In this document: positions 30,767-38,662 of the stretch, piece after piece | Layout: every line of letters starts with the position of its first letter | Numbering within the stretch: the first letter of the stretch is position 1 | Virus record (IMG/VR): IMGVR_UViG_3300009152_000074 | Coordinates: 1-44,432 of that record | Strand: one strand, 5' to 3' | DNA from: a virus | Length of the DNA: 44,432 nucleotides | Notes under the pieces: generated by a model | What the model was told of the DNA's origin: nothing | What the model saw: the letters and a program-made list of their open reading frames with translations, nothing else | The model's database searches: none | Translations under genes and position numbers: made by a program

Positions 30767-31453
30767 ATTGTATTTTTCCCACTGATGTGGTTGATTACTC
30801 ATATGAGTAAAATGTACGAACTTGATGTCGGGATAGAACTCATTGCCTAAAAACATGTAAGGATTTCCTGTAACTTCATTATATTTTTTATTAAGATTAG
30901 CCAATGTGTGTCTAGAAAAAGGTTTGGGTCTAGCTTCCATCCTACAAAACCAAGCATCTGGTAGTGTAATTAATTCTAATCTTTCTTTTGCACTGTCTTC
31001 AATGAAATGTTGTTCTCCATTAACAGGACCACTAGTGAATCCTTCTTCTATATATTTTTTCTGCCAATGTTCAGGATTGCTCATGAATTTTTCATAAATG
31101 TAATAGCAATCACGTGGATAATATTTGTAAAAACCTCCATTTATATTAAATCTATTTTTTTCTCCTGTTTTATCTCTCCACCAACCCGGAGCAGCAAGAA
31201 ATTGTCCAGGTTTAATAGGATATTCAAATATTTTTTTATAATCATTGATGAGTAAGACATCAATATCCATTACACAGATAGGCTCGTCTTGTGCGAGAGC
31301 CATACCATACATTTTATTCCATTGCAGTTTTATGTTGTCGGCTATAGGTTCTCTAATCCAATTGAATTCATATTCAGGTAATTTAGATTCTAGATAGGTC
31401 TCATATTCAGGACCATATCTCGTGCCTATTCTAACAGCAATTATTTTTGTCAT
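30755..31453 (-). CDS. GT-A type glycosyltransferase, last gene of the minus-strand cassette
   Basis: This 232-residue protein probably transfers a sugar from a nucleotide sugar. An ICVMDIDVLLIND stretch has a DxD motif (DID, residues 63-65) at the end of a hydrophobic strand, as in metal-dependent GT-A enzymes. The N-terminal MTKIIAVRIG strand and a later FNINGGFYKY segment fit the same fold. An aromatic C-terminus holds His residues that could help bind the metal. The frame is open to 31474, but the ATG at 31453 overlaps the upstream stop as ATGA, so coupled translation from there is most likely. Sugar and acceptor are unknown. Confidence 0.65.
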   Translation of the reverse strand: MTKIIAVRIGTRYGPEYETYLESKLPEYEFNWIREPIADNIKLQWNKMYGMALAQDEPICVMDIDVLLINDYKKIFEYPIKPGQFLAAPGWWRDKTGEKNRFNINGGFYKYYPRDCYYIYEKFMSNPEHWQKKYIEEGFTSGPVNGEQHFIEDSAKERLELITLPDAWFCRMEARPKPFSRHTLANLNKKYNEVTGNPYMFLGNEFYPDIKFVHFTHMSNQPHQWEKYNLFV

Positions 31454-32130
31454 AGCCAATAATCGTTGACCCAAGAATTTACTTCATTTTGTTTAGGTCC
31501 GTTGTTTAAAATACATACCTCGTAGTCTAATCTTAATTTTTCAGGTGTGGTGTCTTTGCCATACTTGGCACCTTTCCAATAAGAATAAGCAATACCTGTA
31601 GGTAACAAATCTATTTGTACAGGTTCATGATATAGATAACGATCTATACCTCGATACTTAAACAATATCATGTCTTTATTTTTTTGAAAATAATTGTATA
31701 TTTCATCACCTTGATTGTCTTGCCATTTCATTATGGATGAGTTATATTGTGTAGGATATTTGTTTTCTGGCTTGGCTTTTTTATGAGGTAATAAGAAACC
31801 TTCTTTCCATTGTGAGTATAGAATAGACACTGTTCTTGTTTTTACAGATAACAATCTTTCCATAGGTTGTAAGATCACCACGTCGAGATCAAAAAATATG
31901 TTAGTGCCTTGTCTAAACAGTTTGAATAATTCTAATTTGGGCCAATACTGTGTTAGATCAGTCTGCATGGGAATAATTTTAACAGACGGGTTAATGTCTT
32001 TGCCATTATCGGTATAGCAATAAAACGTGAATGGGGTGCCGCAAATGTTTTTTTCAACCATATTAAATAGTTTATTCACAAATTCTGCGGAGTATTTGTC
32101 ACCCCATTTGACACACATTATATTAATCAT
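31450..32130 (-). CDS. GT-A type glycosyltransferase
   Basis: This 226-residue protein has the same general plan as its neighbour. It has an N-terminal INIMCVKWGDKYS strand, a WPKLELFKLF helix, then NIFFDLDVVI with the DxD motif (DLD, residues 81-83). After that come an NSSIMKW acceptor-side segment and an Arg/Asp-rich C-terminal half. The arrangement resembles capsule and lipopolysaccharide glycosyltransferases of the GT8/GT32 kind, but no specific family is claimed. The ATG at 32130 overlaps the preceding stop as ATGA, and its own stop overlaps the next start in the same way. The three genes 32696 to 30755 are thus translationally chained. Confidence 0.65.
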   Translation of the reverse strand: MINIMCVKWGDKYSAEFVNKLFNMVEKNICGTPFTFYCYTDNGKDINPSVKIIPMQTDLTQYWPKLELFKLFRQGTNIFFDLDVVILQPMERLLSVKTRTVSILYSQWKEGFLLPHKKAKPENKYPTQYNSSIMKWQDNQGDEIYNYFQKNKDMILFKYRGIDRYLYHEPVQIDLLPTGIAYSYWKGAKYGKDTTPEKLRLDYEVCILNNGPKQNEVNSWVNDYWL

Positions 32131-32696
32131 ACAGTTTGATACTCCCATTTTGTGTGTCGATCGATTTGTTTCATAAATTCTTCAGTGTTCAATTGCCACA
32201 CAGTTTGATTGGTACCTCTGTAAAAAACATCTTTAACTTTTTTTATTACACCTTGTTTTGACAATAGCTTGGCCCATATACCATTTACCTTTTGCATACT
32301 AGCCTCATCTTTATTGGATGATGTAATATAATATTTGCTGTCTTTGGGAAGAGCATCTAATGTAACCGGGATAAAAATTTGAGAACAAATATTTTGATGT
32401 TTTGTAATACCGTCTTTAGCTCTCATATGTTTAATAGGTAATAGTTCAGTCAACGCACAAGTTCTCACACAAATTCTATAACTATTTTCTCCCATTACTT
32501 CATCGAAGTCGTGAACAGCAGTTGAACCAACAGGTAAATTATCATAAAATAAGATCCACAAATTAAAATATTTTTGTTTACTAAAAGAATCAATCAGTCT
32601 TTTTTGTGAAGCATTGTTTAAAAATCCTTTTTCTTGGCATCGCTGGTAAAAGAAAGACAGATCGAGGTCATTAGTATATTTTTTTATTTCATACAT
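32127..32696 (-). CDS. Uncharacterised protein, possible acetyltransferase-like fold
   Basis: This 189-residue soluble protein has no motif I can name with confidence. A strand pair LWILFYDN-LPVGSTAVHDF, a later RICVRTCAL strand and a helix-rich C-terminal half are compatible with a GNAT-like fold. However, the acetyl-CoA loop typical of that family is not seen. It is the third gene of the minus-strand cassette, 29 bases after the QueC-like gene, and its stop overlaps the next start. A TATAAT hexamer lies 10 bases before its ATG but without a good -35 box, so a separate promoter is unlikely or weak. Its location suggests a role in modifying the product that the glycosyltransferases use. Confidence 0.45.
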   Translation of the reverse strand: MYEIKKYTNDLDLSFFYQRCQEKGFLNNASQKRLIDSFSKQKYFNLWILFYDNLPVGSTAVHDFDEVMGENSYRICVRTCALTELLPIKHMRAKDGITKHQNICSQIFIPVTLDALPKDSKYYITSSNKDEASMQKVNGIWAKLLSKQGVIKKVKDVFYRGTNQTVWQLNTEEFMKQIDRHTKWEYQTV

Positions 32697-32725
32697 TGTA
32701 CTAGATATTATATAATTTTTTATCT

Positions 32726-33517
32726 TTAATTAACAGAATAATTTGTAAGATCGGACACAGTGCTGTCTTTGAATACTGTTTTTCTTCTTGCACAACTTTC
32801 ACAAATACCACAATTACCCATAGACACATCGCAGCTACTTGTTTGGTACAATTGTGAAGTATAACCAAGAGCATCATATAGATCTATAATTTCTGATTGT
32901 GTAAGTTTTTTAAAAGGTCGAGTGTTTGTTTCATAGTCAATTTCGTATTGTTCAAAACCGATATATTTGCTTACTCCAAATAATTTTCCTTGTTGTTTAA
33001 AAACATAATTGTACAATTCTAGATATTTGTTTTTATTTGTTTCAAGGTATGGGTTAAGTCTATCATTTGTAATTTTTCCTTCACTCCATTTAGAATCTTT
33101 TAACATAGTCATACATTGTTCATGAATTTTATTGTGTCCGGATAATACAAATTTCAATTGAGGATATTGTTGTAATATTAATCTTTTTGCTTCAACAGTC
33201 ATATTTCTATTTTCTTTAACTGTATTTGATAAAATATATTGATGAGTACCACCTAGTTTTTTTACAGCTTGGTCAAAATATTCTTTTAAAAAATTTAATT
33301 TGTCTTCATCGTTTTTAAATTGTAAAAATTCTTCAAAAGCAATCAATACAAAAACTACATTATCTATACCATATAACTCTTTAGCTATTAAAGCAATTAG
33401 AGTAGTTTCAATATCTCCAGTAAATAGAATTCCTACTTTTTCACCAGATGCAATTTTAGGAAACTCGTCTAGATTAAACGGTGTTTTGTTTTTTCCTAAA
33501 ACATACGACTTATTCAT
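32726..33517 (-). CDS. QueC-like protein with degenerate ATP pyrophosphatase loop
   Basis: QueC makes preQ0 from carboxy-deazaguanine with ATP. This 263-residue protein has the QueC-type C-terminus: a RPFKKLTQSEIIDLYDALGY segment, then a zinc site with Cys229, Cys236, Cys239 and Cys242 (CGICESC) and an ARRKTVF end. The N-terminal loop that should read SGGxDS reads TGDIETT (about residues 33-39). The strand and helix on either side are kept. So ATP use may be changed or lost, or the substrate may differ. I chose the ATG at 33517; a TTG two codons upstream is less likely. It overlaps the radical SAM gene by 8 bases. Tail-fibre cassette location argues against simple queuosine synthesis. Confidence 0.6.
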   Translation of the reverse strand: MNKSYVLGKNKTPFNLDEFPKIASGEKVGILFTGDIETTLIALIAKELYGIDNVVFVLIAFEEFLQFKNDEDKLNFLKEYFDQAVKKLGGTHQYILSNTVKENRNMTVEAKRLILQQYPQLKFVLSGHNKIHEQCMTMLKDSKWSEGKITNDRLNPYLETNKNKYLELYNYVFKQQGKLFGVSKYIGFEQYEIDYETNTRPFKKLTQSEIIDLYDALGYTSQLYQTSSCDVSMGNCGICESCARRKTVFKDSTVSDLTNYSVN

Positions 33518-34523
33518 GGTCAACCTTTTCTGTATAATGCCACAAAGTTTTTTGTGGTATTTTTATACCATCTGCTTCAATCACGTGAACCTGTGAACCA
33601 GTACATCTTTGATGACAAATAGATTTGTCATTTTTGTACATTGTTTCCAGCCAATTTTGAAATATTGGGTCATTTAATATTTCAAAGACACCACGCTGAT
33701 GCAATGATATAGAGTATTTATTTTCAGATATTGCCCAGTTGTTTACTTTGTTAAATGTAGATGCAGTCCAACAACAAGGGAACAATCTACCCCAAGAATC
33801 CACATAAATCTCTTTCCTTTGTTTGTGTAGACAAATTAGTGATCCTTTGTGCTGCATAAAATCAATATCAAATCTGTCTGCTGTGGGAGGATATATTTTT
33901 TTAGTTGTATTATTCTCATCACGATAGATAAACGGTTTATTAAAATCTTTAAATCGAGCAGAAATTTTTAAAACAAAATCTTTAAATCCCATTTCTTTAG
34001 CCATTGTTTCAGCTGTCTCAACCTGATGCTCATTGTGAAAGAAAGGTATAAAGAACCATTTGGCATTGGCTCCTGTTTTTATAAATGCTCTAGCATTGTC
34101 TATCAACTTTTTCCATTGTACTCCTACTCTATATATATGATTGGTATCTTCCAAACCATCGATGTGCCACTCTACAAATGAGTGAGGAGTTCGGGCATAA
34201 ACGTTGCCTAACTTTTCCCAAAAATCGGTGTTGCGTACTCCACCGTTGGTGCTTAAAGTAATCATGATAGAGGGATTGTGTTCCAACACATATTCGTGAA
34301 TCTGTATTAGATCATGGGCGATAGCAGGATCACCGTAATTGCCACAGAATTTAATTTTCTTTAATTGTTTTATAAAAGTTTCTGGAAAAAATTTAACGAA
34401 ATCTGTATAGGATATTTCTGACTGATTATTCAGTATTATTGGGTTATTAGTTCTCGAGCACATTGGGCATTTTGCGTTGCAACGGCTTGTAATTTCCACA
34501 TGTACTGAATCTATTTGGTCCAT
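33510..34523 (-). CDS. Radical SAM protein with SPASM-like C-terminus
   Basis: The first gene of the minus-strand cassette encodes 337 residues. The CxxxCxxC motif that binds the SAM [4Fe-4S] cluster is complete (Cys15, Cys19, Cys22, CNAKCPMC). It is followed by a GNYGDP segment and an STNGG strand, as in active family members. The C-terminal part has a SPASM-like cysteine pattern: LICLH, then LFPCCW after a DSWGR turn, and CHQRC, which may hold extra clusters. SPASM proteins often modify peptides or enzymes, but no precursor peptide is seen next to it. The ATG at 34523 is chosen because a consensus promoter ends just before it; an upstream ATG at 34538 would lie before the predicted RNA start. 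Confidence 0.78.
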   Translation of the reverse strand: MDQIDSVHVEITSRCNAKCPMCSRTNNPIILNNQSEISYTDFVKFFPETFIKQLKKIKFCGNYGDPAIAHDLIQIHEYVLEHNPSIMITLSTNGGVRNTDFWEKLGNVYARTPHSFVEWHIDGLEDTNHIYRVGVQWKKLIDNARAFIKTGANAKWFFIPFFHNEHQVETAETMAKEMGFKDFVLKISARFKDFNKPFIYRDENNTTKKIYPPTADRFDIDFMQHKGSLICLHKQRKEIYVDSWGRLFPCCWTASTFNKVNNWAISENKYSISLHQRGVFEILNDPIFQNWLETMYKNDKSICHQRCTGSQVHVIEADGIKIPQKTLWHYTEKVDHE

Positions 34524-34529
34524 TATGCT

Positions 34530-34558
34530 ATTATACATATATATTTGCTCAATATCAA
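34530..34558 (-). promoter_or_regulatory. Sigma-70-like promoter TTGATA-N17-TATAAT, leaderless geometry
   Basis: Reading the minus strand, TTGATA (34558-34553) is followed by a 17-base spacer, TATAAT (34535-34530), 6 bases, and then ATG at 34523. The predicted transcription start coincides with the ATG. It would drive the five-gene cassette from the radical SAM gene to the last glycosyltransferase. Confidence 0.75.
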
Positions 34559-34611
34559 GCAAGTTAACTAAATTACGCCAAAAACCCTTTAAAACGTTAT
34601 TTGTAAAATGA

Positions 34612-34619
34612 AATAAATA
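34612..34619 (+). promoter_or_regulatory. Late-promoter-like AATAAATA before tail fibre paralogue 2
   Basis: AATAAATA lies 6 bases before the ATG at 34626. A start 6 bases downstream of the element, as in T4, would fall on or next to the ATG and leave almost no leader. It shares a 102-base divergent region with the minus-strand sigma-70-like promoter. Confidence 0.55.
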
Positions 34620-34625
34620 TACAGC

Positions 34626-36116
34626 ATGGCATACATTGTAAACAAAACAGACGGATCACAATTAGTCTCAATCACAGACGGTACAGTGGATAACAGCACA
34701 TCGCTGTATCTATTTGGTAAAAGTTATTCAGGATACGGAGAGTATCTCAACGAAGATTTAGTAAAATTATTAGAAAATTCTGCATCCACAGCTAGTCCAT
34801 CGGCACCTTTAAGAGGTGAGCTTTGGTTTGATACCAACACCAATCAATTAAAAGTGTATGACGGAACAGCATTCAAGCCCACAGGTGGAGCCAAATCACA
34901 ATCAGCAGAACCTACAGGAGCTTCTGCAGGAGATTTATGGATCAACAGTGACGATGAACAAATGTATTTTAGAACCAGCTCCAGCACATGGCAATTGGTA
35001 GGACCGGTTTATTCAAAAGGTCAAACACTGTCAGGATGGAAAGTAGAAACCATTAATGACAGCTTTGGAAGCAGTAGAGTAATCAGCTCAATGTATAATG
35101 GCAACACCAGAGTTGCAATTATGAGTTCTGTGACTTTTACTCCAGCATCAGCACCGTCGGGATTCCCAGAAATATATGCTGGTATCACAATGAGCAATGC
35201 TCTAGGTGCAACCTTTGCAGGATCAACTACCACAGCAGCTAATTTAAATATTTCAGGAACCACAAACATTTCAGGCACAGTGATCGCTGGCGGTAATATC
35301 ATGAGAAAAGACACAGCGCAAACCATGACGGGTGTTCTAACTATTTCTACAGACAGCGGTATGAGAATTGGTGCTGCTAATGATTTACAATTAACAGTGT
35401 CGGGCATTGATACTACTATTTCTAACGTGACTGAAAATGGAGACATTGACATTCAAGTTAACAACAACGGATCAACCATAACACCAATCAAGATTGATGC
35501 AGCAAATGGTAGAGTGGGTATTTTTACAAGCTCACCCACAGTGCCATTTGAAATCACAGGTGACGTTAGAATTGTAGGAAATTTAAGTGTGTCTGGAGAA
35601 TATGCCAACACCACAAGTAATATTAACGTGATTGATGACAACTGGTTAAAATTAAACACAGGAAATTCACAAGCAGATGCCGGTATCATAGCAGAAACAG
35701 ATTCTTTAACAGATGATGCTAGATTATTTTGGTCAGTGTCAGACGGTTTTTGGTCAGCAGGCAGCAATGCTTCTTACTCTCAAATAATTAGATTAGCTGA
35801 TGCTAGCACTAATGGAGATGCCAACAAAGGTACAGTTTTAAAGACAGATGTATCCACAGGTAATGTTACAGTAACTGATGTTACTATAGGCACAGCATTC
35901 GTTGCAGTGTCCACAGCAAGTACCTCGCAAAAAGCAGCCACAATTTATCAAGTTGCAGAATCTATCAAAAGATGGGGTGGCTCTTATGTCACTATAGATG
36001 GTACTGTAGGTTCACCAACAGGCAATAGTATAGCAGGTGCTAGATATGTAGAAACTGTTGCACCAACCAGTGGACAGGGAAGTAACGGGGATCTTTGGTT
36101 TGTAAGGGAGCCTTAA
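34626..36116 (+). CDS. Tail fibre-like protein, paralogue 2 of 3
   Basis: This 496-residue protein has the shared N-terminal attachment domain (VNKTDGS start, GKSYSGYGE, RGELWFDTNT, ASAGDLWINS, WQLVGP). It continues into a shaft-like middle with a GMRIGAANDLQLTV stretch and a NGRVGIFTSSPT turn, close to those of paralogue 1. From about residue 330 it has a NINVIDDNWLKLNTGN segment that describes a knob-like part, and its C-terminus (APTSGQGSNGDLWFVREP) differs from its paralogues. It is the first plus-strand gene after the inverted cassette and has its own late-promoter-like element. The polyglycine adhesin gene follows by 4 bases, so the two may form one fibre and its tip. Confidence 0.68.
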   Translation: MAYIVNKTDGSQLVSITDGTVDNSTSLYLFGKSYSGYGEYLNEDLVKLLENSASTASPSAPLRGELWFDTNTNQLKVYDGTAFKPTGGAKSQSAEPTGASAGDLWINSDDEQMYFRTSSSTWQLVGPVYSKGQTLSGWKVETINDSFGSSRVISSMYNGNTRVAIMSSVTFTPASAPSGFPEIYAGITMSNALGATFAGSTTTAANLNISGTTNISGTVIAGGNIMRKDTAQTMTGVLTISTDSGMRIGAANDLQLTVSGIDTTISNVTENGDIDIQVNNNGSTITPIKIDAANGRVGIFTSSPTVPFEITGDVRIVGNLSVSGEYANTTSNINVIDDNWLKLNTGNSQADAGIIAETDSLTDDARLFWSVSDGFWSAGSNASYSQIIRLADASTNGDANKGTVLKTDVSTGNVTVTDVTIGTAFVAVSTASTSQKAATIYQVAESIKRWGGSYVTIDGTVGSPTGNSIAGARYVETVAPTSGQGSNGDLWFVREP

Positions 36117-36120
36117 TTCC

Positions 36121-37623
36121 ATGCCTTACACTATTTCAACTACTGTTAAACCCAACGACACCTATACATTCACATATGATGGTTATAAATGGACTGGCAT
36201 CATTCCGGCTGGCGCACAATCTATGAAAGTTTATCTTTGGGGAGGAGGTGGCGGAGGTGGAGCACAAGAAACTTCCGGAGCAAACGGCACAGGCACAGGC
36301 GGACATTACGTTTATCACGATTCTATTGATCTTACATCACATGTGGGAGAAACTATAACATTAGGAATAGGTGGAGGTGGTGGCGGAGGATCCAACGGTG
36401 GAGGAGTTGCAGGTGGATTTAATGGTAGAAGTTTAACAGGATATTCAGGCGGTGTGGGAGGTAGTTCCGGATCAACAGGATCGTCAGGATCTGGTGGTGG
36501 TGGAGGTGGAGCCACAATAATACAAATTAATAGCGTTGACGTAGCTTTAGCTGCAGGAGGAGGAGCCGGCGGTGGAGGAGGAGCAGACAGTCAAGGAGGA
36601 GTAGGTATAACTTCTAATGCTCCGACATTAGCTGCGCCAGGCACACTGGGAGAAAATGGAACACCTCACAACGGAAACGGTGGCGGAGGTGGTGCTGGTG
36701 GAGGTGGAGTAGATGGGGGTATAGGTGGAGACAGTAATGATAATGATGCCGGAGGAAACGGTGGATATGCAGGTTCTTCTTTAGTACCAAGCGGAGGAAC
36801 AACTACAGTAGCAAGCGGACAAACGCCAGCTGGATCACCAGGCAGTGGATTTGCTACAGGAGGAAATCAAGGTTCTTCCGGAAATAACGGTAAGGCAATA
36901 ATAATTTTTACAATCAGTGCAGAAGCAAGAGTCAAAGCAACTGGAGCATGGAAAACTATTACCGCTATGAAATTCAAACGTGACGGTATTTGGAAGAATA
37001 TTACTGCTGCTTACATAAAAGTAAATGGAGTATGGAAAGCTATATTTAATACAGGATTTAATTGGCAATCAACAACAGCAGGGTTTGGAGACACCACAGG
37101 TAATCCTTATTCAGGCAGTCCAGGTACCGGTCCTTCAGGTGGAGGTGGAGGTGGAGGAGGATGTTCTATTATCTGTACCAAATTACATGAGTTAGGTTAT
37201 CTATCAGATGAGATCTATCAAGCAGACGAAAAATTTGGTCATTGGTTAAGACAGACAGATCCTGATGCGTATTATGGATACCTTAAATGGGCACGAGTCG
37301 TTGTGGATTGGATGAGTAACGAAGGTCCACAATGTATGTTTTGGATCCAAGATAAAATCGAAAGAAATTCTCGTCAAAAAGCTATGGCTGTAAGATGGGC
37401 AAAAAGAATTGCTACACCATGGGCACAGCATATGGCTTACAAAATGGGAGTGTTAAAAGAAGACAATCGAGCAGGCAGATGGATAATGAATATTGGTATT
37501 ACTGTAAGCAGAATTGTAGGAAAATTTGTTAAACATACCAACCAGCCTACTAAAAATGTAGCGATTGGTTATGCCATGTGGGCAATGTTTGGATTATTAT
37601 ACATGATAGCAGGAGTAAAATAA
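36121..37623 (+). CDS. Polyglycine adhesin, tail fibre tip-like, with helical C-terminal domain
   Basis: This 500-residue protein is a probable receptor-binding tip. The N-terminal strands lead into a WGGGGGGG run (residues 40-47). Gly-rich blocks follow up to about residue 262, like the Gly-rich domains of phage adhesins such as S16 gp38. Three WK repeats (GAWKTI, GIWKNI, GVWKAI; about 273-306) follow. A second glycine run near 340 ends in CSIIC and opens an all-helical domain to the C-terminus, which closes with a hydrophobic stretch (about 478-500). The last part resembles the next protein. A GGGAG sequence lies upstream of the ATG. Its stop shares one base with the next start. Specific receptor unknown. 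Confidence 0.7.
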   Translation: MPYTISTTVKPNDTYTFTYDGYKWTGIIPAGAQSMKVYLWGGGGGGGAQETSGANGTGTGGHYVYHDSIDLTSHVGETITLGIGGGGGGGSNGGGVAGGFNGRSLTGYSGGVGGSSGSTGSSGSGGGGGGATIIQINSVDVALAAGGGAGGGGGADSQGGVGITSNAPTLAAPGTLGENGTPHNGNGGGGGAGGGGVDGGIGGDSNDNDAGGNGGYAGSSLVPSGGTTTVASGQTPAGSPGSGFATGGNQGSSGNNGKAIIIFTISAEARVKATGAWKTITAMKFKRDGIWKNITAAYIKVNGVWKAIFNTGFNWQSTTAGFGDTTGNPYSGSPGTGPSGGGGGGGGCSIICTKLHELGYLSDEIYQADEKFGHWLRQTDPDAYYGYLKWARVVVDWMSNEGPQCMFWIQDKIERNSRQKAMAVRWAKRIATPWAQHMAYKMGVLKEDNRAGRWIMNIGITVSRIVGKFVKHTNQPTKNVAIGYAMWAMFGLLYMIAGVK

Positions 37624-38456
37624 TGGGAATATCAGTTGAAGAATATCTACACAATAGACAGGCCTGTGCTCAATGTCAAGAGCATGGAGATGAAGAGCAT
37701 TGTGTATCTACCCTATTAAGTCGTGAAGACAATTGCATATTTTATAATTCAATTCTAGCATATCATCTACCCACTAGAACAAAAACAACACCATTTACAC
37801 CAGATGAAAATAATGCATCAGCACAGGCTGACTTTGCTCTATTACAAGCATTCAGAGAATATATTAACGAAGATAAAATGGTAGAATATTATGTAAGAGC
37901 AGAAAAAATAGTAACACAAATCAGAGGCATACATCAAAATGATAGAATCATATGGCAAGGATATTACGAAAGATATGTTAGAGACATTCTAAATTCTTTA
38001 AGAAACAACGATAAAAATACTGCAGTGGTAAAAATTGTGGAAATGTTAGAAGCATTAGAATATACCAATGGTAGAGTTATATGCACCTGGTTAAGAAACA
38101 ATGGTCTATTTTCTCCAGAAGATCTTGCAATGGATACCCAATTCAGTGTACAATACTTGAGTGATAATACCAAAATAGGTTATTGGATATGGGCATGTCC
38201 ACTGGTACACTATATGGAAAAAAATTACAAAACAAAAGTTGATTCTTTATTTGTAAAAACAATTAGAATCATTGCTCAAGCTAGAACCAATGAGATAGCA
38301 TATCAAATAGGAACAAGAGCTCAAAGTGATATACTGGGTAAATTTGTTAGAATAGTAGGAGAAGGCATGTGCTTTATTATAGGCACTATAGCAAAACCTT
38401 TTTTAGCCAAAAAGTTTAACAATTGGCTGACACTGTATTCTACAAAACAAGGATAA
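37623..38456 (+). CDS. Helical partner protein of the polyglycine adhesin
   Basis: This 277-residue protein is mostly helical and has a Cys-rich N-terminus (ACAQCQEHGDEEHC) that could bind a metal or form disulfides. Its C-terminal part resembles the end of the upstream adhesin: a GYWIWA segment, then an INEIAYQIG-like helix, GKFVRIVGEG, and a hydrophobic FIIGTIAKPFLA stretch. The shared module suggests origin by duplication and an interaction or chaperone role. The frame is open from 37578, but the ATG at 37623 overlaps the adhesin stop (TAATG), the same junction as tube cap-gp53, so I chose it. No known family is claimed. Confidence 0.55.
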   Translation: MGISVEEYLHNRQACAQCQEHGDEEHCVSTLLSREDNCIFYNSILAYHLPTRTKTTPFTPDENNASAQADFALLQAFREYINEDKMVEYYVRAEKIVTQIRGIHQNDRIIWQGYYERYVRDILNSLRNNDKNTAVVKIVEMLEALEYTNGRVICTWLRNNGLFSPEDLAMDTQFSVQYLSDNTKIGYWIWACPLVHYMEKNYKTKVDSLFVKTIRIIAQARTNEIAYQIGTRAQSDILGKFVRIVGEGMCFIIGTIAKPFLAKKFNNWLTLYSTKQG

Positions 38457-38461
38457 TTAAT

Positions 38462-38467
38462 AAGGAG
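38462..38467 (+). promoter_or_regulatory. Strong ribosome-binding site AAGGAG
   Basis: AAGGAG is 9 bases before the ATG at 38477. Most late genes here lack such a match, so this one stands out and supports translation of the small protein. Confidence 0.8.
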
Positions 38468-38476
38468 AAACAACAA

Positions 38477-38656
38477 ATGGCCATAACAAAACAACAAGTA
38501 GCTGATTATATCAATGCAAATTATCAGTCTAGTTTAACTGCTGATGATCTTGTAAAAATAGATCAAGCATTGACACCAGAACTAGCAGCAATCCTAATCA
38601 AGTTACTAGGAGATGTTAGCTTTTTAGTACATGTGAGAGATAACGAAAGCAACTAA
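38477..38656 (+). CDS. Small uncharacterised protein, 59 residues
   Basis: This small protein has the best ribosome-binding site in the late region, AAGGAG at 38462-38467, 9 bases before the ATG. This decides the start at 38477 over the longer open frame from 38423. The sequence is helical and acidic (QQVADYINANY, LTPELAAILIKLLGD) without membrane segment or Cys. It lies between the adhesin pair and the third fibre paralogue, which begins 6 bases after its stop. A strong site on a small protein suggests high copy number, for example a capping or chaperone subunit of the fibre. Confidence 0.6.
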   Translation: MAITKQQVADYINANYQSSLTADDLVKIDQALTPELAAILIKLLGDVSFLVHVRDNESN

Positions 38657-38662
38657 AAATAA

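Noticed and set aside
30755-30780. Bidirectional terminator between convergent genes
   Set aside because: The two genes overlap by 12 bases, and I see no hairpin followed by a T-run there.
32711-32722. TATAAT on the minus strand before the third cassette gene as a second promoter
   Set aside because: The hexamer lacks a -35 partner, and the gap to the QueC-like gene is only 29 bases, so operon read-through is enough.
33510-34523. QueE assignment for the radical SAM protein next to the QueC-like gene
   Set aside because: QueE has a longer cysteine spacing and no SPASM-like C-terminus; this protein has CxxxCxxC plus several C-terminal cysteines.
36315-36515. Minus-strand proline-rich frame of 66 codons
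   Set aside because: It is the complement of the GGN codon runs of the polyglycine adhesin (CCN read as Pro). No ribosome-binding site or conserved motif.
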